Below are positions 1-8,700 of a DNA stretch of 28,497 bases, one piece after another. Position 1 is the first letter of the stretch, and each line of letters begins with the position of its first letter. The stretch lies in the NCBI GenBank assembly GCA_049363815.1, contig JBMQEM010000066.1:1-28497 (forward strand). The letters are read 5' to 3'. Both the position numbers and the translations under genes were made by a program. The stretch comes from JADKIH01 sp049363815. Its GTDB lineage: Bacteria > Bacteroidota > Bacteroidia > AKYH767-A > 2013-40CM-41-45. The notes under the pieces are model-generated. The model searched no databases. It saw nothing but the letters and a program-made list of their open reading frames with translations, and was not told where the DNA came from.

Positions 1-1457
1 ACCTTTGCCTCTATCTCGTCCGACATATTCGCACTCGTGAGATAAACCAGGTGAGTTGCATATTTCGGTATGGAAAAATCGTGGCTCAGATCACGCAACA
101 AGTTCAGATAATCTTTCAGCTTTACAAATTCCACAAACCGGTTTCTGATCTTTCGTGCAGCATACCAACCCCACATCTGGAAGATCAGGGCACTTGCAAT
201 TAAAATTGTCAGCCAGCCGCCATGAGGGAATTTATCAAGATTGGCAACAAGAAATGAAAGTTCGACTGTCAGGAATAAAACAAGTACGAAAATAATAAAG
301 AAGATAGATACTCTTCGCAGATACAAATAGTAGGATAGAAGTGTCGTTGTGCTCAACATCGTTATGATGATCGCTAAACCATAGGCCGCTTCCATCCCAC
401 TCGACTCCTTGAAAAATAATGTTATTCCAATACAGCCCGCCAGTAAGACCCAATTTACTGAAGGGACATAAAGTTGTCCGCGCATATCAGTAGGATAAAC
501 AACTCTGACCTTCGGCCAGAAATTCAGACGGATCGCTTCGTTGATCAGTGTGAATGATCCGCTGATCAAGGCCTGACTGGCAACGATCGCAGCTGCAGTT
601 GCAATGACGATTCCGGGTATGAGAAACCACTGCGGCATCATTTCAAAGAATGGATTTTTATCCTTCAGCAAAGAACCTTCTCTTTCAAGTAACCACGCCG
701 CTTGCCCGAAATAATTCAGAAGCAACGATGTCTTTACAAATACCCATGTGATGCGAATGTTCTTTCTTCCACAATGTCCGAGATCACTATACAGCGCCTC
801 CGCTCCCGTCGTACAAAGAAAAACTGCACCGAGTAGCCAGAAGCCGCCCGGATATTGTGTAATGAGATGTATTGCGTAATACGGATTCAGCGCTTTCAAT
901 ACATATGGATGCGCTGACATATTGTAGACACCCACAACGGCTATAGTCGAAAACCAGATCAACATCATCGGACCAAAAAACTGTCCGACAAACTTTGTCC
1001 CGAATTGCTGAATGAAAAATAATGCCGTAAGGATTGCAATGACAATAGGCACTGTCGGAATTTCCGGATTGTAGATCCGGAGACCTTCAATTGCCGATGA
1101 AATTGAAATAGGCGGCGTGATGATTCCGTCAGCTAACAGTGCAGATCCACCAATGACGGCAGGCCAGATCAGCCACTTTACTTTCGTACGACGAATCAAT
1201 GCATACAAAGAAAAAATTCCACCCTCACCTTTGTTATCTGCTCTCAATGTGAGCATGACATACTTGAAAGTAGTTTGAATGGTTAAGGTCCAGAAGATAC
1301 ACGAGATCCCACCTAAGACAACTTCCGGATTGATCGGTTGTTTACCTACAATGGCTTTCATTACGTACAAAGGCGATGTACCAATGTCTCCGTAAATGAT
1401 TCCAAGCGTAACAAGCAGCATGGCTGCTGATACTTTATGGTCGTAGTGCTTACTCAA
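1..1457 (-). CDS. kup: KUP-family potassium uptake transporter, 3' part missing
   Basis: Inner-membrane K+ (probably K+/H+ symport) transporter of the KUP/HAK/KT family. Seen: the family hallmark GDIGTSPLY about 20 residues from the start, then GEGGIFSLYALIRR, DGIITPPISISSAIEGL, TGAEALYSDLGHCG and a long run of hydrophobic helices. About 485 codons are present; the family usually has 620-660 residues, so the C-terminal cytoplasmic part lies beyond the left edge. The reading frame is open to base 3. I chose a TTG start at 1457, giving the N-terminus MSKHYDHKVSAAML, because the hydrophilic lead fits the family and the TAnnTTTG promoter box at 1478-1485 leaves a short leader. The first ATG is 12 codons later (1421) and is the alternative. 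No Shine-Dalgarno is visible. Transcribed divergently from mnmG. Identification is firm; the start is less so. Confidence 0.93.
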   Translation of the reverse strand, partial: MSKHYDHKVSAAMLLVTLGIIYGDIGTSPLYVMKAIVGKQPINPEVVLGGISCIFWTLTIQTTFKYVMLTLRADNKGEGGIFSLYALIRRTKVKWLIWPAVIGGSALLADGIITPPISISSAIEGLRIYNPEIPTVPIVIAILTALFFIQQFGTKFVGQFFGPMMLIWFSTIAVVGVYNMSAHPYVLKALNPYYAIHLITQYPGGFWLLGAVFLCTTGAEALYSDLGHCGRKNIRITWVFVKTSLLLNYFGQAAWLLEREGSLLKDKNPFFEMMPQWFLIPGIVIATAAAIVASQALISGSFTLINEAIRLNFWPKVRVVYPTDMRGQLYVPSVNWVLLAGCIGITLFFKESSGMEAAYGLAIIITMLSTTTLLSYYLYLRRVSIFFIIFVLVLFLTVELSFLVANLDKFPHGGWLTILIASALIFQMWGWYAARKIRNRFVEFVKLKDYLNLLRDLSHDFSIPKYATHLVYLTSANMSDEIEAK

Positions 1458-1477
1458 GCAAAAATTTATTGGGCGAG

Positions 1478-1485
1478 CAAAAGTA
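1478..1485 (-). promoter_or_regulatory. Bacteroidota -7 box for kup
   Basis: On the minus strand the bases read TACTTTTG, an exact match to the Bacteroidota -7 consensus TAnnTTTG, about 20 bases upstream of the TTG start of kup. No convincing -33 TTG element is visible upstream. The call rests on the match and its position. Confidence 0.5.
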
Positions 1486-1540
1486 AAAAGATTTTTAAAG
1501 GTTCATGCGTTTTGATGCGAATAAACTAGTGGGCGTTATA

Positions 1541-1627
1541 GTCTTTCACTTTCATCTTTCGCCTTTCACAAGTGCCTGAACGAAAGACGAAATTCGAAAA
1601 ACGAAAGACCAAATCCACAGACGAAAA
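1541..1627. repeat. Degenerate heptamer repeats in the kup-mnmG intergenic region
   Basis: Five consecutive 7-base units ACGAAAG, ACGAAAT, TCGAAAA, ACGAAAG, ACCAAAT occupy 1580-1614, and another ACGAAAA is at 1621-1627. The complementary motif is stacked to the left (GTCTTTC, ACTTTC, ATCTTTC, GCCTTTC from 1541), so the two halves form an imperfect inverted repeat; GTCTTTC at 1541-1547 pairs exactly with GAAAGAC at 1582-1588 or 1603-1609. It lies between divergent genes, so a terminator role is unlikely. Function unknown. Confidence 0.6.
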
Positions 1628-1632
1628 TTCAC

Positions 1633-1640
1633 TAGCTTTG
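1633..1640 (+). promoter_or_regulatory. Bacteroidota -7 box immediately before mnmG
   Basis: TAGCTTTG matches TAnnTTTG and ends one base before the first ATG of mnmG (1642). If used, transcription would begin at about 1644-1647, which would give a leaderless message starting near the second ATG (1645). No good -33 element is seen, so this could be chance. Confidence 0.4.
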
Positions 1641-1641
1641 C

Positions 1642-3519
1642 ATGATGCAAGGTCATTACGATGTAATTGTTGTTGGTGCCGGTCATGCCGGTTGCGAAGC
1701 TGCTGCTGCTGCTGCGAATATGGGATCAAAAGTTTTACTGATCACCATGAATATGCAGACAATAGCGCAAATGTCGTGTAATCCTGCTATGGGTGGTATT
1801 GCTAAAGGTCAGATTGTCAGGGAAATAGATGCAATGGGCGGATACAGTGGTATCGTTTCAGATCTTTCTATGATCCAGTTCCGCATGCTCAACCGATCCA
1901 AAGGTCAGGCGATGTGGAGTCCGCGTACGCAAAACGACAGAATGGTCTTTGCAACTGAATGGCGGAATATGCTGGAACAAACTCCTAATGTGGATTTCTG
2001 GCAAGACATGGTTAATTCGTTGATTATCAATGATGGACGTATTGCCGGTGTGAAGACAAGCATGGGAATTGAGTTCGGTGCAAAGTCTGTTGTCCTTACT
2101 AACGGCACATTCCTGAACGGAATCATCCATATTGGCGAGAAGAATTTTGGCGGAGGCCGGACTGGTGAAAAAGCTGCTACCGGTATCACCGAACAATTAG
2201 TTTCAATTGGTTTTCAAAGTGGTAGAATGAAAACCGGTACACCTCCGCGTATCGATGGCCGTTCTCTTGATTATTCAAAAATGGAAGTTCAGGAGGGAGA
2301 TTCTATTCCTGGACGTTTTTCTTATCTCAATACTCCTATTCCTGAAAAGCAACGGTGTTGCTGGATTACCTATACAAATGATGCTGTTCACAATATTCTC
2401 AAAGAGGGTTTTGAACAATCTCCGATGTTTACCGGCAGAATACAGGGAATCGGACCAAGGTATTGTCCTTCGATTGAAGACAAGATCAATCGCTTCGCCG
2501 ATAAAGAACGTCACCAGTTATTTGTTGAACCGGAAGGCTGGAATACAGTAGAGATCTATCTGAATGGGTTTTCTACTTCCCTACCTGAAGATGTTCAGAT
2601 GCGGGCCCTGAAAATGATTCCCGGATTTGAAAAAGCTAAAATGTTTCGCCCGGGCTACGCTATAGAATACGATTACTTTCCTCCGCAACAACTTGGACTG
2701 ACCCTGGAAACTAAGTTGGTCAAGAATTTATTCTTTGCAGGACAGATCAATGGCACTACCGGATACGAAGAAGCGGCCTGTCAGGGTTTAATGGCCGGGA
2801 TGAATGCGCATCTAAGTATCAATGAAAAAGATCCTTTTGTTCTGAAACGTTCTGAGGCTTATATTGGTGTTTTGATCGATGACCTCGTTACAAAAGGCAC
2901 AGACGAACCATATCGGATGTTTACCTCTCGGGCAGAATTCAGAACCCTCCTGAGACAAGATAATGCTGATGTGCGTCTGACTCCCATTAGCAATCGGCTA
3001 GGACTTGCTTCAAACGAAAGATTGGCTAGAGTTGAAAAAAAGGTCGCTTATTGTGATGAATTAGTCGATTTTATAAAGAATTATTCTGTTTCGCCGGAAG
3101 AGGTAAATGAAATGATGGTAGAAGCCGGAACCGATGAATTACGTCAAAAAGTGAAGCTTTCCGGTGTTTTACTAAGACCTCAATTGAATATGGAATTAAT
3201 TGCGGGGGCTGTTAAACCTCTGAGTAACTTCATTGATACGATTCCCGAGGATTTCAGAGCAGATGCCATTGAACAAGCCGAAATTTCGATGAAATATGAG
3301 GGTTATATTGGAAAAGAGAATGAAATAGTTCAAAAATTCAGTAAAATGGAAGAAATCTTCCTGAAAGAGGACTTTGATTACCATTCTTTGAATTCTTTAT
3401 CAATGGAGGCCCGAATTAAGCTTACTGCAATCAAACCTTCAACTCTTGGACAGGCATCCAGAATCAGCGGAATTTCGCCTTCGGACATTTCCGTATTAAT
3501 GGTGTTTTTAAGCAGATAA
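1642..3519 (+). CDS. mnmG: MnmG (GidA), tRNA uridine-34 carboxymethylaminomethyl modification enzyme
   Basis: FAD-dependent subunit that, with MnmE, installs the cmnm5 group on wobble uridine 34 of several tRNAs, using methylenetetrahydrofolate and glycine or ammonium. Seen: N-terminal FAD-binding fold with VGAGHAGCEAAAAAANMG (residues 11-28), the invariant QTIAQMSCNPAMGGIAKG, GQAMWSPRTQNDR, LTNGTFLNG, GGRTGEKAATG, KTGTPPRIDGRSLDYS, a central insertion, EEAACQGLMAG, and the C-terminal signature GYIGKENEI followed by LGQASRISGISPSDI. The length of 625 residues matches full-length bacterial MnmG. Two adjacent ATGs (1642, 1645) can start it; neither has a Shine-Dalgarno. The methyltransferase gene follows after 42 bases and is probably cotranscribed. 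mnmE is not in the window. Confidence 0.97.
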   Translation: MMQGHYDVIVVGAGHAGCEAAAAAANMGSKVLLITMNMQTIAQMSCNPAMGGIAKGQIVREIDAMGGYSGIVSDLSMIQFRMLNRSKGQAMWSPRTQNDRMVFATEWRNMLEQTPNVDFWQDMVNSLIINDGRIAGVKTSMGIEFGAKSVVLTNGTFLNGIIHIGEKNFGGGRTGEKAATGITEQLVSIGFQSGRMKTGTPPRIDGRSLDYSKMEVQEGDSIPGRFSYLNTPIPEKQRCCWITYTNDAVHNILKEGFEQSPMFTGRIQGIGPRYCPSIEDKINRFADKERHQLFVEPEGWNTVEIYLNGFSTSLPEDVQMRALKMIPGFEKAKMFRPGYAIEYDYFPPQQLGLTLETKLVKNLFFAGQINGTTGYEEAACQGLMAGMNAHLSINEKDPFVLKRSEAYIGVLIDDLVTKGTDEPYRMFTSRAEFRTLLRQDNADVRLTPISNRLGLASNERLARVEKKVAYCDELVDFIKNYSVSPEEVNEMMVEAGTDELRQKVKLSGVLLRPQLNMELIAGAVKPLSNFIDTIPEDFRADAIEQAEISMKYEGYIGKENEIVQKFSKMEEIFLKEDFDYHSLNSLSMEARIKLTAIKPSTLGQASRISGISPSDISVLMVFLSR

Positions 3520-3538
3520 TCCTGTTTATCGTTCAATA

Positions 3539-3554
3539 TGTTTCACGTGGAACA
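3539..3554. promoter_or_regulatory. parS-like partition site 1
   Basis: TGTTTCACGTGGAACA matches the widely conserved ParB/Spo0J binding site TGTTTCACGTGAAACA at 15 of 16 positions (one A-to-G change in the right half). It sits in the 42-base gap between mnmG and the methyltransferase gene. A second copy lies 97 bases downstream. Known of the family: parS sites cluster near replication origins and load ParB for chromosome segregation. Binding here is inferred. Confidence 0.65.
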
Positions 3555-3561
3555 ATAATAT

Positions 3562-4467
3562 ATGCAAAATCTATCAAATTGTCCACTTTGTGGTGGAACC
3601 GGTTTTAAGAAAATAATGGATTGTCTGGACTACACTGTTTCACGTGAAACCTTTTCCATAGTGCAATGTCCTAATTGCAACTTCAAATTCACAAATCCAA
3701 GGCCTTCTGAATTGGAGATCGGAAAATACTACGAGAGCGAAGAATATGTGAGTCATAGCAACTCTAAGAAAGGAATAATAAACACGATCTATCATTGGGT
3801 AAGGTCCTATTCCCTGAATAAAAAAGTCAAGCTGATCAATCAGGAATTCTACGACACGAAGGACAAAAACGCTAACACAAAAGCATTGCTGGATATTGGT
3901 TGCGGCACAGGAGAATTTCTTGCTGCAGCAGTATCTAATGGCTGGAGCGGAAAAGGAATTGAACCAAATGACAAAGCCCGGGCACAGGCTATTTCAAATT
4001 ACAGGTTAGATGTTTCCAATCAAAACGGAATTGGGGATTTGCACAAAGAATCGTTTGATGTAATAACGATGTGGCACGTACTTGAACATGTGCATACTTT
4101 AAACGAAAGGGTAGGGGAGATCTACCATCTTTTAAAAACCGGTGGTAAAGCAATTATAGCCGTCCCGAATTGTATTTCTTTTGACGCAGAAACATATGGT
4201 GAGAATTGGGCTGCATATGATGTACCGCGCCACCTTTATCACTTTACACCTGATACAATGAAGGCCCTCTTTTCTAAAAACGGATTTAAGTTTAGTAAGG
4301 CTTTCCCAATGAAATTTGATAGTTTTTATGTGTCAATGCTTACTGAGAAAAATGTGCATGGTAAAAATAATTTACCGGGTGCGTTCTGGACCGGACTACG
4401 TTCTAATCTGAAAGCAAAAAATGACGCTGAAAAATTTTCGAGCGTCATTTACGTGTTTGTTAAGTAA
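3562..4467 (+). CDS. Class I SAM-dependent methyltransferase with N-terminal zinc knuckle
   Basis: Cytosolic methyltransferase of unknown substrate, 301 residues. Seen: an N-terminal CPLC / CPNC four-cysteine zinc knuckle (C7, C10, C36, C39), then a Rossmann methyltransferase fold with SAM motif I LLDIGCGTGEFL (109-120), a motif resembling FDVITMWHVLEHV (the D..WHVLEH signature of the Methyltransf_23/11 group) and LLKTGGKAIIAVPN. The DVPRHLYHFTP segment is typical of this zinc-knuckle subgroup, often found with O-antigen or sugar-modification enzymes. Here it follows mnmG by 42 bases, so it is probably in the same transcript; a housekeeping link to mnmG is not shown. The gene carries a parS-like site in codons 25-30, and its last codons double as a terminator for the opposing operon. 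Converges with the receiver-kinase gene (16-base gap). Confidence 0.85.
   Translation: MQNLSNCPLCGGTGFKKIMDCLDYTVSRETFSIVQCPNCNFKFTNPRPSELEIGKYYESEEYVSHSNSKKGIINTIYHWVRSYSLNKKVKLINQEFYDTKDKNANTKALLDIGCGTGEFLAAAVSNGWSGKGIEPNDKARAQAISNYRLDVSNQNGIGDLHKESFDVITMWHVLEHVHTLNERVGEIYHLLKTGGKAIIAVPNCISFDAETYGENWAAYDVPRHLYHFTPDTMKALFSKNGFKFSKAFPMKFDSFYVSMLTEKNVHGKNNLPGAFWTGLRSNLKAKNDAEKFSSVIYVFVK
3636..3651. promoter_or_regulatory. parS-like partition site 2, inside the methyltransferase gene
   Basis: TGTTTCACGTGAAACC contains the complete 14-base palindromic core GTTTCACGTGAAAC and matches the 16-base parS consensus at 15 positions (last base C). It encodes residues T-V-S-R-E-T (25-30), between the two halves of the zinc knuckle. 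Intragenic parS sites are known in other bacteria. The pairing with site 1 at 97-base spacing strengthens both calls. Confidence 0.7.
4416..4450 (-). terminator. Intrinsic terminator of the kinase operon, overlapping the methyltransferase 3' coding end
   Basis: AAATGACGCT (4419-4428) and AGCGTCATTT (4441-4450) form a perfect 10-bp stem. Inside it GAAAA/TTTTC extends the pairing with a one-base bulge. Read on the minus strand, the stem runs straight into TTTTTT (4421-4416), about 35 bases after the stop of the receiver-kinase gene. On the plus strand the 3' side reads ATTTACG with no T-run, so the signal is directional. The stem lies wholly within the last codons of the methyltransferase gene. 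Confidence 0.75.
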
Positions 4468-4483
4468 AAAAATTATTTCATAG

Positions 4484-5626
4484 CTATTGCTGTGATTTTA
4501 TCCAGGTAAACTTAAAGCAGGATCCTTCTCCGATTTTAGAAGTAACGGTTACTTCTCCGCCTTGTTGTTCCACTATTTTTTTAACGATCGTCAGACCGAT
4601 ACCGGTACTCTCCACTTTATCCTTAGGAACAAGCGTTTGAAATATTCCGAAGATTTTTACTAAGTGCTCTTCTTTGATTCCAATACCGTTGTCAGTTACA
4701 CAAAACTCAAAATGAGTAGGGTAGTCCTGGTAACCAACTTTTATTACTGCATCTTCTTTCGTATTGTATTTTATACTGTTTGAAATCAGATTCTGAAAAA
4801 CCTCGTGAAGCTTAATTTTTTCGGCAGTGATCTCCGGTAAATTGTCCGAAACCTCAAATCTGAAATTTGAAGGAGGACTGAGCAAGTCTATTATACTGAT
4901 AACCAACTCCTTAGTCGAAAACGTCTCCTTTGTATCTGTCACATTACCCATTCGGCTATAATGAAGGATTCCATCAATCAACCCCTGTAGGCGGCTGGTA
5001 CGACTTTTCATCATATTAAGAATATCGATCGCTTCCTGACGGGGCTTTTCACCTAATTCTTCCTCAAGGAAGGTCGCCAGACTGGAAAGCCCGCGTAGAG
5101 GTGCTTTTAAGTCATGTGAGACCACGTAGACAAACTCGTCGAGTTGTTTGTTGGTCCGTTGCAACTTATCGTTAGCGGCCTTTAATTCCTTCTGCTGAAG
5201 AAACAGTCGCTCAAATACATTCACCTTGGCTAAAACTATATTATAATCTAATGGCTTGTGCAAGTAATCTACTGCACCTTCTTCGTATCCCTGAATAGTA
5301 AACTTTTCATCTTTACTGAGAGCTGTTACGAAAATGATGGAGATATCTTTTGTCCTGGAATTCTCCTTTAATAATCGCGCAACTTCAAATCCATCCATAT
5401 CCGGCATCTGAACATCGAGAAGAATAAGTGCGATCTCATTCTCCAGCGCAAGTTTAAGTGCCTCGTTTCCGGAATTCGCTTTTATGATTGTTCGACATCC
5501 ATTCTCCAGCATACTCTCTAAAGAAATGAGATTCTCAGGCCGGTCATCGACCAACAAAATTTTAATAGGGTGCAACATACTAAGACCATCTTTGGTGTCA
5601 GCAGTCGAAACTGTGGGTGTTAACAT
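4484..5626 (-). CDS. Soluble receiver-histidine kinase protein (REC-HisKA-HATPase)
   Basis: Cytoplasmic signalling protein, 380 residues, with a receiver domain in front of a kinase. Seen: REC domain about 21-140 with the DD pair in LLVDDRPENL, phosphoacceptor D71 in LLDVQMPDMDG, T101 and K124 (HKPLD); a short coiled linker 141-165; HisKA with H171 in VVSHDLKAPLRG; HATPase with N-box ISNSIKYN, G1 DNGIGI and G2 TGIGL. No membrane segment. Such proteins take phosphate at the receiver and tune their own kinase. Last gene of the run that includes the hybrid kinase, YfiR-like and TonB-receptor genes, 103 bases after the hybrid kinase; that gap contains a hairpin, so it may be partly uncoupled or have its own promoter. 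The start at 5626 is ATG; Met17 (5578), just before the receiver domain, is an alternative. No Shine-Dalgarno at either. Confidence 0.9.
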   Translation of the reverse strand: MLTPTVSTADTKDGLSMLHPIKILLVDDRPENLISLESMLENGCRTIIKANSGNEALKLALENEIALILLDVQMPDMDGFEVARLLKENSRTKDISIIFVTALSKDEKFTIQGYEEGAVDYLHKPLDYNIVLAKVNVFERLFLQQKELKAANDKLQRTNKQLDEFVYVVSHDLKAPLRGLSSLATFLEEELGEKPRQEAIDILNMMKSRTSRLQGLIDGILHYSRMGNVTDTKETFSTKELVISIIDLLSPPSNFRFEVSDNLPEITAEKIKLHEVFQNLISNSIKYNTKEDAVIKVGYQDYPTHFEFCVTDNGIGIKEEHLVKIFGIFQTLVPKDKVESTGIGLTIVKKIVEQQGGEVTVTSKIGEGSCFKFTWIKSQQ

Positions 5627-5665
5627 ATCGATAATTGTGTGTCTTCCAATATTACTTCATCTTAA

Positions 5666-5690
5666 AGCCCGAATGGTGCTTTTCGGGGCT
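5666..5690 (-). promoter_or_regulatory. Hairpin between the two kinase genes (possible attenuator)
   Basis: AGCCCGAA (5666-5673) pairs with TTCGGGGCT (5682-5690) with one bulged base. On the minus strand the stem is followed by CTTTAAG, only a weak T-run. It could be a partial terminator or mRNA-processing structure lowering expression of the distal receiver-kinase gene. Structure seen; role inferred. Confidence 0.4.
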
Positions 5691-5729
5691 AAATCTTACA
5701 ATTGGTATACTAAGTAGTATTTCCATTTT

Positions 5730-8700
5730 TTAATCTTCCTTAAATAACCATAACCTCATCATGGAGAATAAGCTTTCCATATTTACCGGCTTGGAAATGT
5801 AATCTGATGCGCCGCATTGAATGCATTTCTCTTTATCTCCAACCATTGCTTTAGCTGTTAAAGCAAGGATAGGAGTGGACTTATATCTTTCCATTTTTCT
5901 GATGTTCTGCATCGCTTCAAATCCATCCATCTCAGGCATCATGATATCCATAAGAATAATGTCTACGTCTTTATATTTTGCCAGCTTCTCCAATGCATCA
6001 CGACCATTTGAGGCCGGGATCACCCTCATTTTATTATTCTCAAGCATATTGGTCAATGCATAAATGTTCCGCATATCATCATCTACCAGCAACACTTGTT
6101 TTCCGGCAAGCATCTCTTCCATATACTGTGGAATGATTGGCTTTATCACTTCTTTTGTCTTCTCAATGGAAGAAAGGAAATTACTCGTCTCTTTCATTAA
6201 CTTATCAAGCGACTCACCATCTTTTGAAACAATTGCATCAGACAAACCAATCAGCGTTTCATCATTCATAGAATTAATATCTGTTCCTGTAAAAACGATC
6301 ACAGGTGTCAGCATTGTTCCGGGTGTCTCCTTGATTGACTTCAGCAATGCGCATCCTTCTTCTGATCCGTTTCCGAGATCCAGATCCAGAATGATGCAGT
6401 CAAATGTAACGTTCGATAAAAGATTCTGCGCTTCCGCAACGGTCTTTGCAAGATGAACATCTGTATCATTGTAATGTGATGCAAGCAAATTCCTGATGAT
6501 CTCCTGATGCAAACTCATGTCTTCTACTATGAGAACATTTTTAATGGCATTGCTCAGGTTCTTGTTCAATGAAGAAAAAGCATCATCAAGGTCTCTTTTA
6601 TCCAGCGGCTTCCGCAGGTAAGCAGTCGCTCCAACATCTTTAGCAGAAGTAATTCTGTTGAACTCTGAAAGAATGTGCATTGGAATCTTTTCGAAATTTT
6701 TATTCGAACGGATCTTCTCGATAATCGTATTCGATGTTACTCCTGAGATCTTTTCATCAATAATAATTGCAGCAGGATTATATTTCTCTGCATATTCCAT
6801 AACTTCACATTCTTCTATTGCCAGAATTGCCTTGTACTTTTTATCGTGCGCCATATCAAGCAACACATTGGCATAGGTCAGGTCACTTTCAACGATGAGC
6901 AAAAGTTTGTCTGAATCACGGATCGAATCTCTGTCGTCCATCGGACGATAATTTGTCTTCGTGATTCCTTTTTGTTTTACGTCATTCTTCTGATCCGTCT
7001 GCTCTTCTGAAACATAATTCTCAGGTAAATAAACATAGAAGGTACTTCCAACATTTTGTTCACTTATCAATTGCATTTCACCGCCAAGCATTGAAACCAG
7101 CATTTTACTGATCGACAATCCCAATCCGGTTCCTCCATATTTTCGGCTCGTACTTCCATCGGCCTGTTGAAAGGCTTCAAAGATCAACGCTTGCTTCTCC
7201 GCAGGAATTCCGATTCCAGTATCTGTTACCGAAAATTCTATAATGTCTTTTTGTCCGCGTAAAGATGCATTTGAAAAAAGTGTACCTCTGTCAGGTCGTT
7301 TTATTCTCAAAACTATTTTCCCTTTTGCAGGAGTAAACTTAAACGCATTTGCCAGAAGATTCTTAATGATCTGCTCCAACCTTACTTTATCGGTAAACAT
7401 TGTTTCCGGAAGATCACTGTGATTCTCAATTTCAAAATCTATCTCTCTTTCATTGGCCAGTTCTGTGAACAGAGATCGCAGATCTGATTTGATCAGCTGA
7501 ATGCTTGCCTGCTCGGGAATCAATTCGATCTTCCCGGCTTCGATCTTTGAAAGATCAAGAATGTCGTTGATCAGGACCAGCAAGTCGTTCCCCGACTTAT
7601 GAATGACACGGGCATATTCTGCCTGCTTATCACTAAGATTCTTGTCTTTATTCTCCGAAAGCAATTTTGCAAGGATTAAAACACTGTTCAAAGGTGTCCG
7701 TAATTCATGTGACATATTCGCTAAGAACTCCGATTTATATCTGTTGTTCAGTTCCAGCTCCTTCGCTTTAATACTTATCGCTTCACGCGCCTGTTCAAGA
7801 ATTTCATTCTTATGTTCAAGTTCGCGTGCCTTTATTTTCATTTCAATATTTCCCTGTTTCAGTTCTTCTTCAGATGCCTGCAACAACCTCGACTGATTGG
7901 AAAGTTCTTCGTTGGTGCGAAGTAATTCTTCCTCCTGGGCCTTTAATCGGGCAGCCTGTAATCTCGTTTCTTCCAGTAATCTTTTTGTGAGTGTATTTGA
8001 AATTACGGATGAAAGAGTAGAGCCGATCGTTTCACCGATACTTTTAACAAACCCTATTTCAAATGACTGGAATGCGTTGAATCCTGCTAATTCTACTGCA
8101 CCATAAACTTTATCATGGTGTTTCAAAGGAATAATCAGAACATGCGAGGCCGGCATACTTCCCAGCCCACTGCCAATTATAGTATAAGAACTTGGTACGT
8201 CATGCAAATAGATCACTTCGCCGTCTTTGATTGCCTGACCGATCAACCCTTCACCATATTCCAGAATATTTCTTGCCTTTACTTTTTCGTGCATTCCATA
8301 ACTTCCATGGAGAACGATCTTACTCTCCTTACCGGCATTTATGTCTTCCAATAAATATAGTCCACCATGAAAAGCGTTAAGATATTTTACCATCGTAGAA
8401 ATTATGGCATCTGAAAGCTGGTTGATATCATCTGTATTCTCCCTGAGCACCTCATTGATCTTTTCTGATCGCGATGAGACCCAGTTGCGCTGACGGTTGT
8501 CCTCGTCAGCAATACGTAAATTTGCCTGCATATGGATCAGGGCATTTCCCAATTCATCATTCTCACTGAGCGGTTGATAATCGGTTCCCAGATTTCCGTC
8601 ACCGATTGCATGGGCAAAATGTGTGGTCTTTTTCAAACTTCCTGCAAGTGTACTCACAGCTTCAGTCATTTGTCCCACAGCATTGGAACGCTGCGTCAAC

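Noticed and set aside
1611..1619. DnaA-box-like AAATCCACA near mnmG
   Set aside because: Two mismatches to TTATCCACA and isolated; no cluster of boxes or AT-rich unwinding element supports an origin inside this window.
1526..1781. Short open frames on both strands over the kup-mnmG gap
   Set aside because: They are created by the heptamer repeats and the mnmG 5' end; products are low-complexity (Gln-, Cys- or Ser/Arg-rich).
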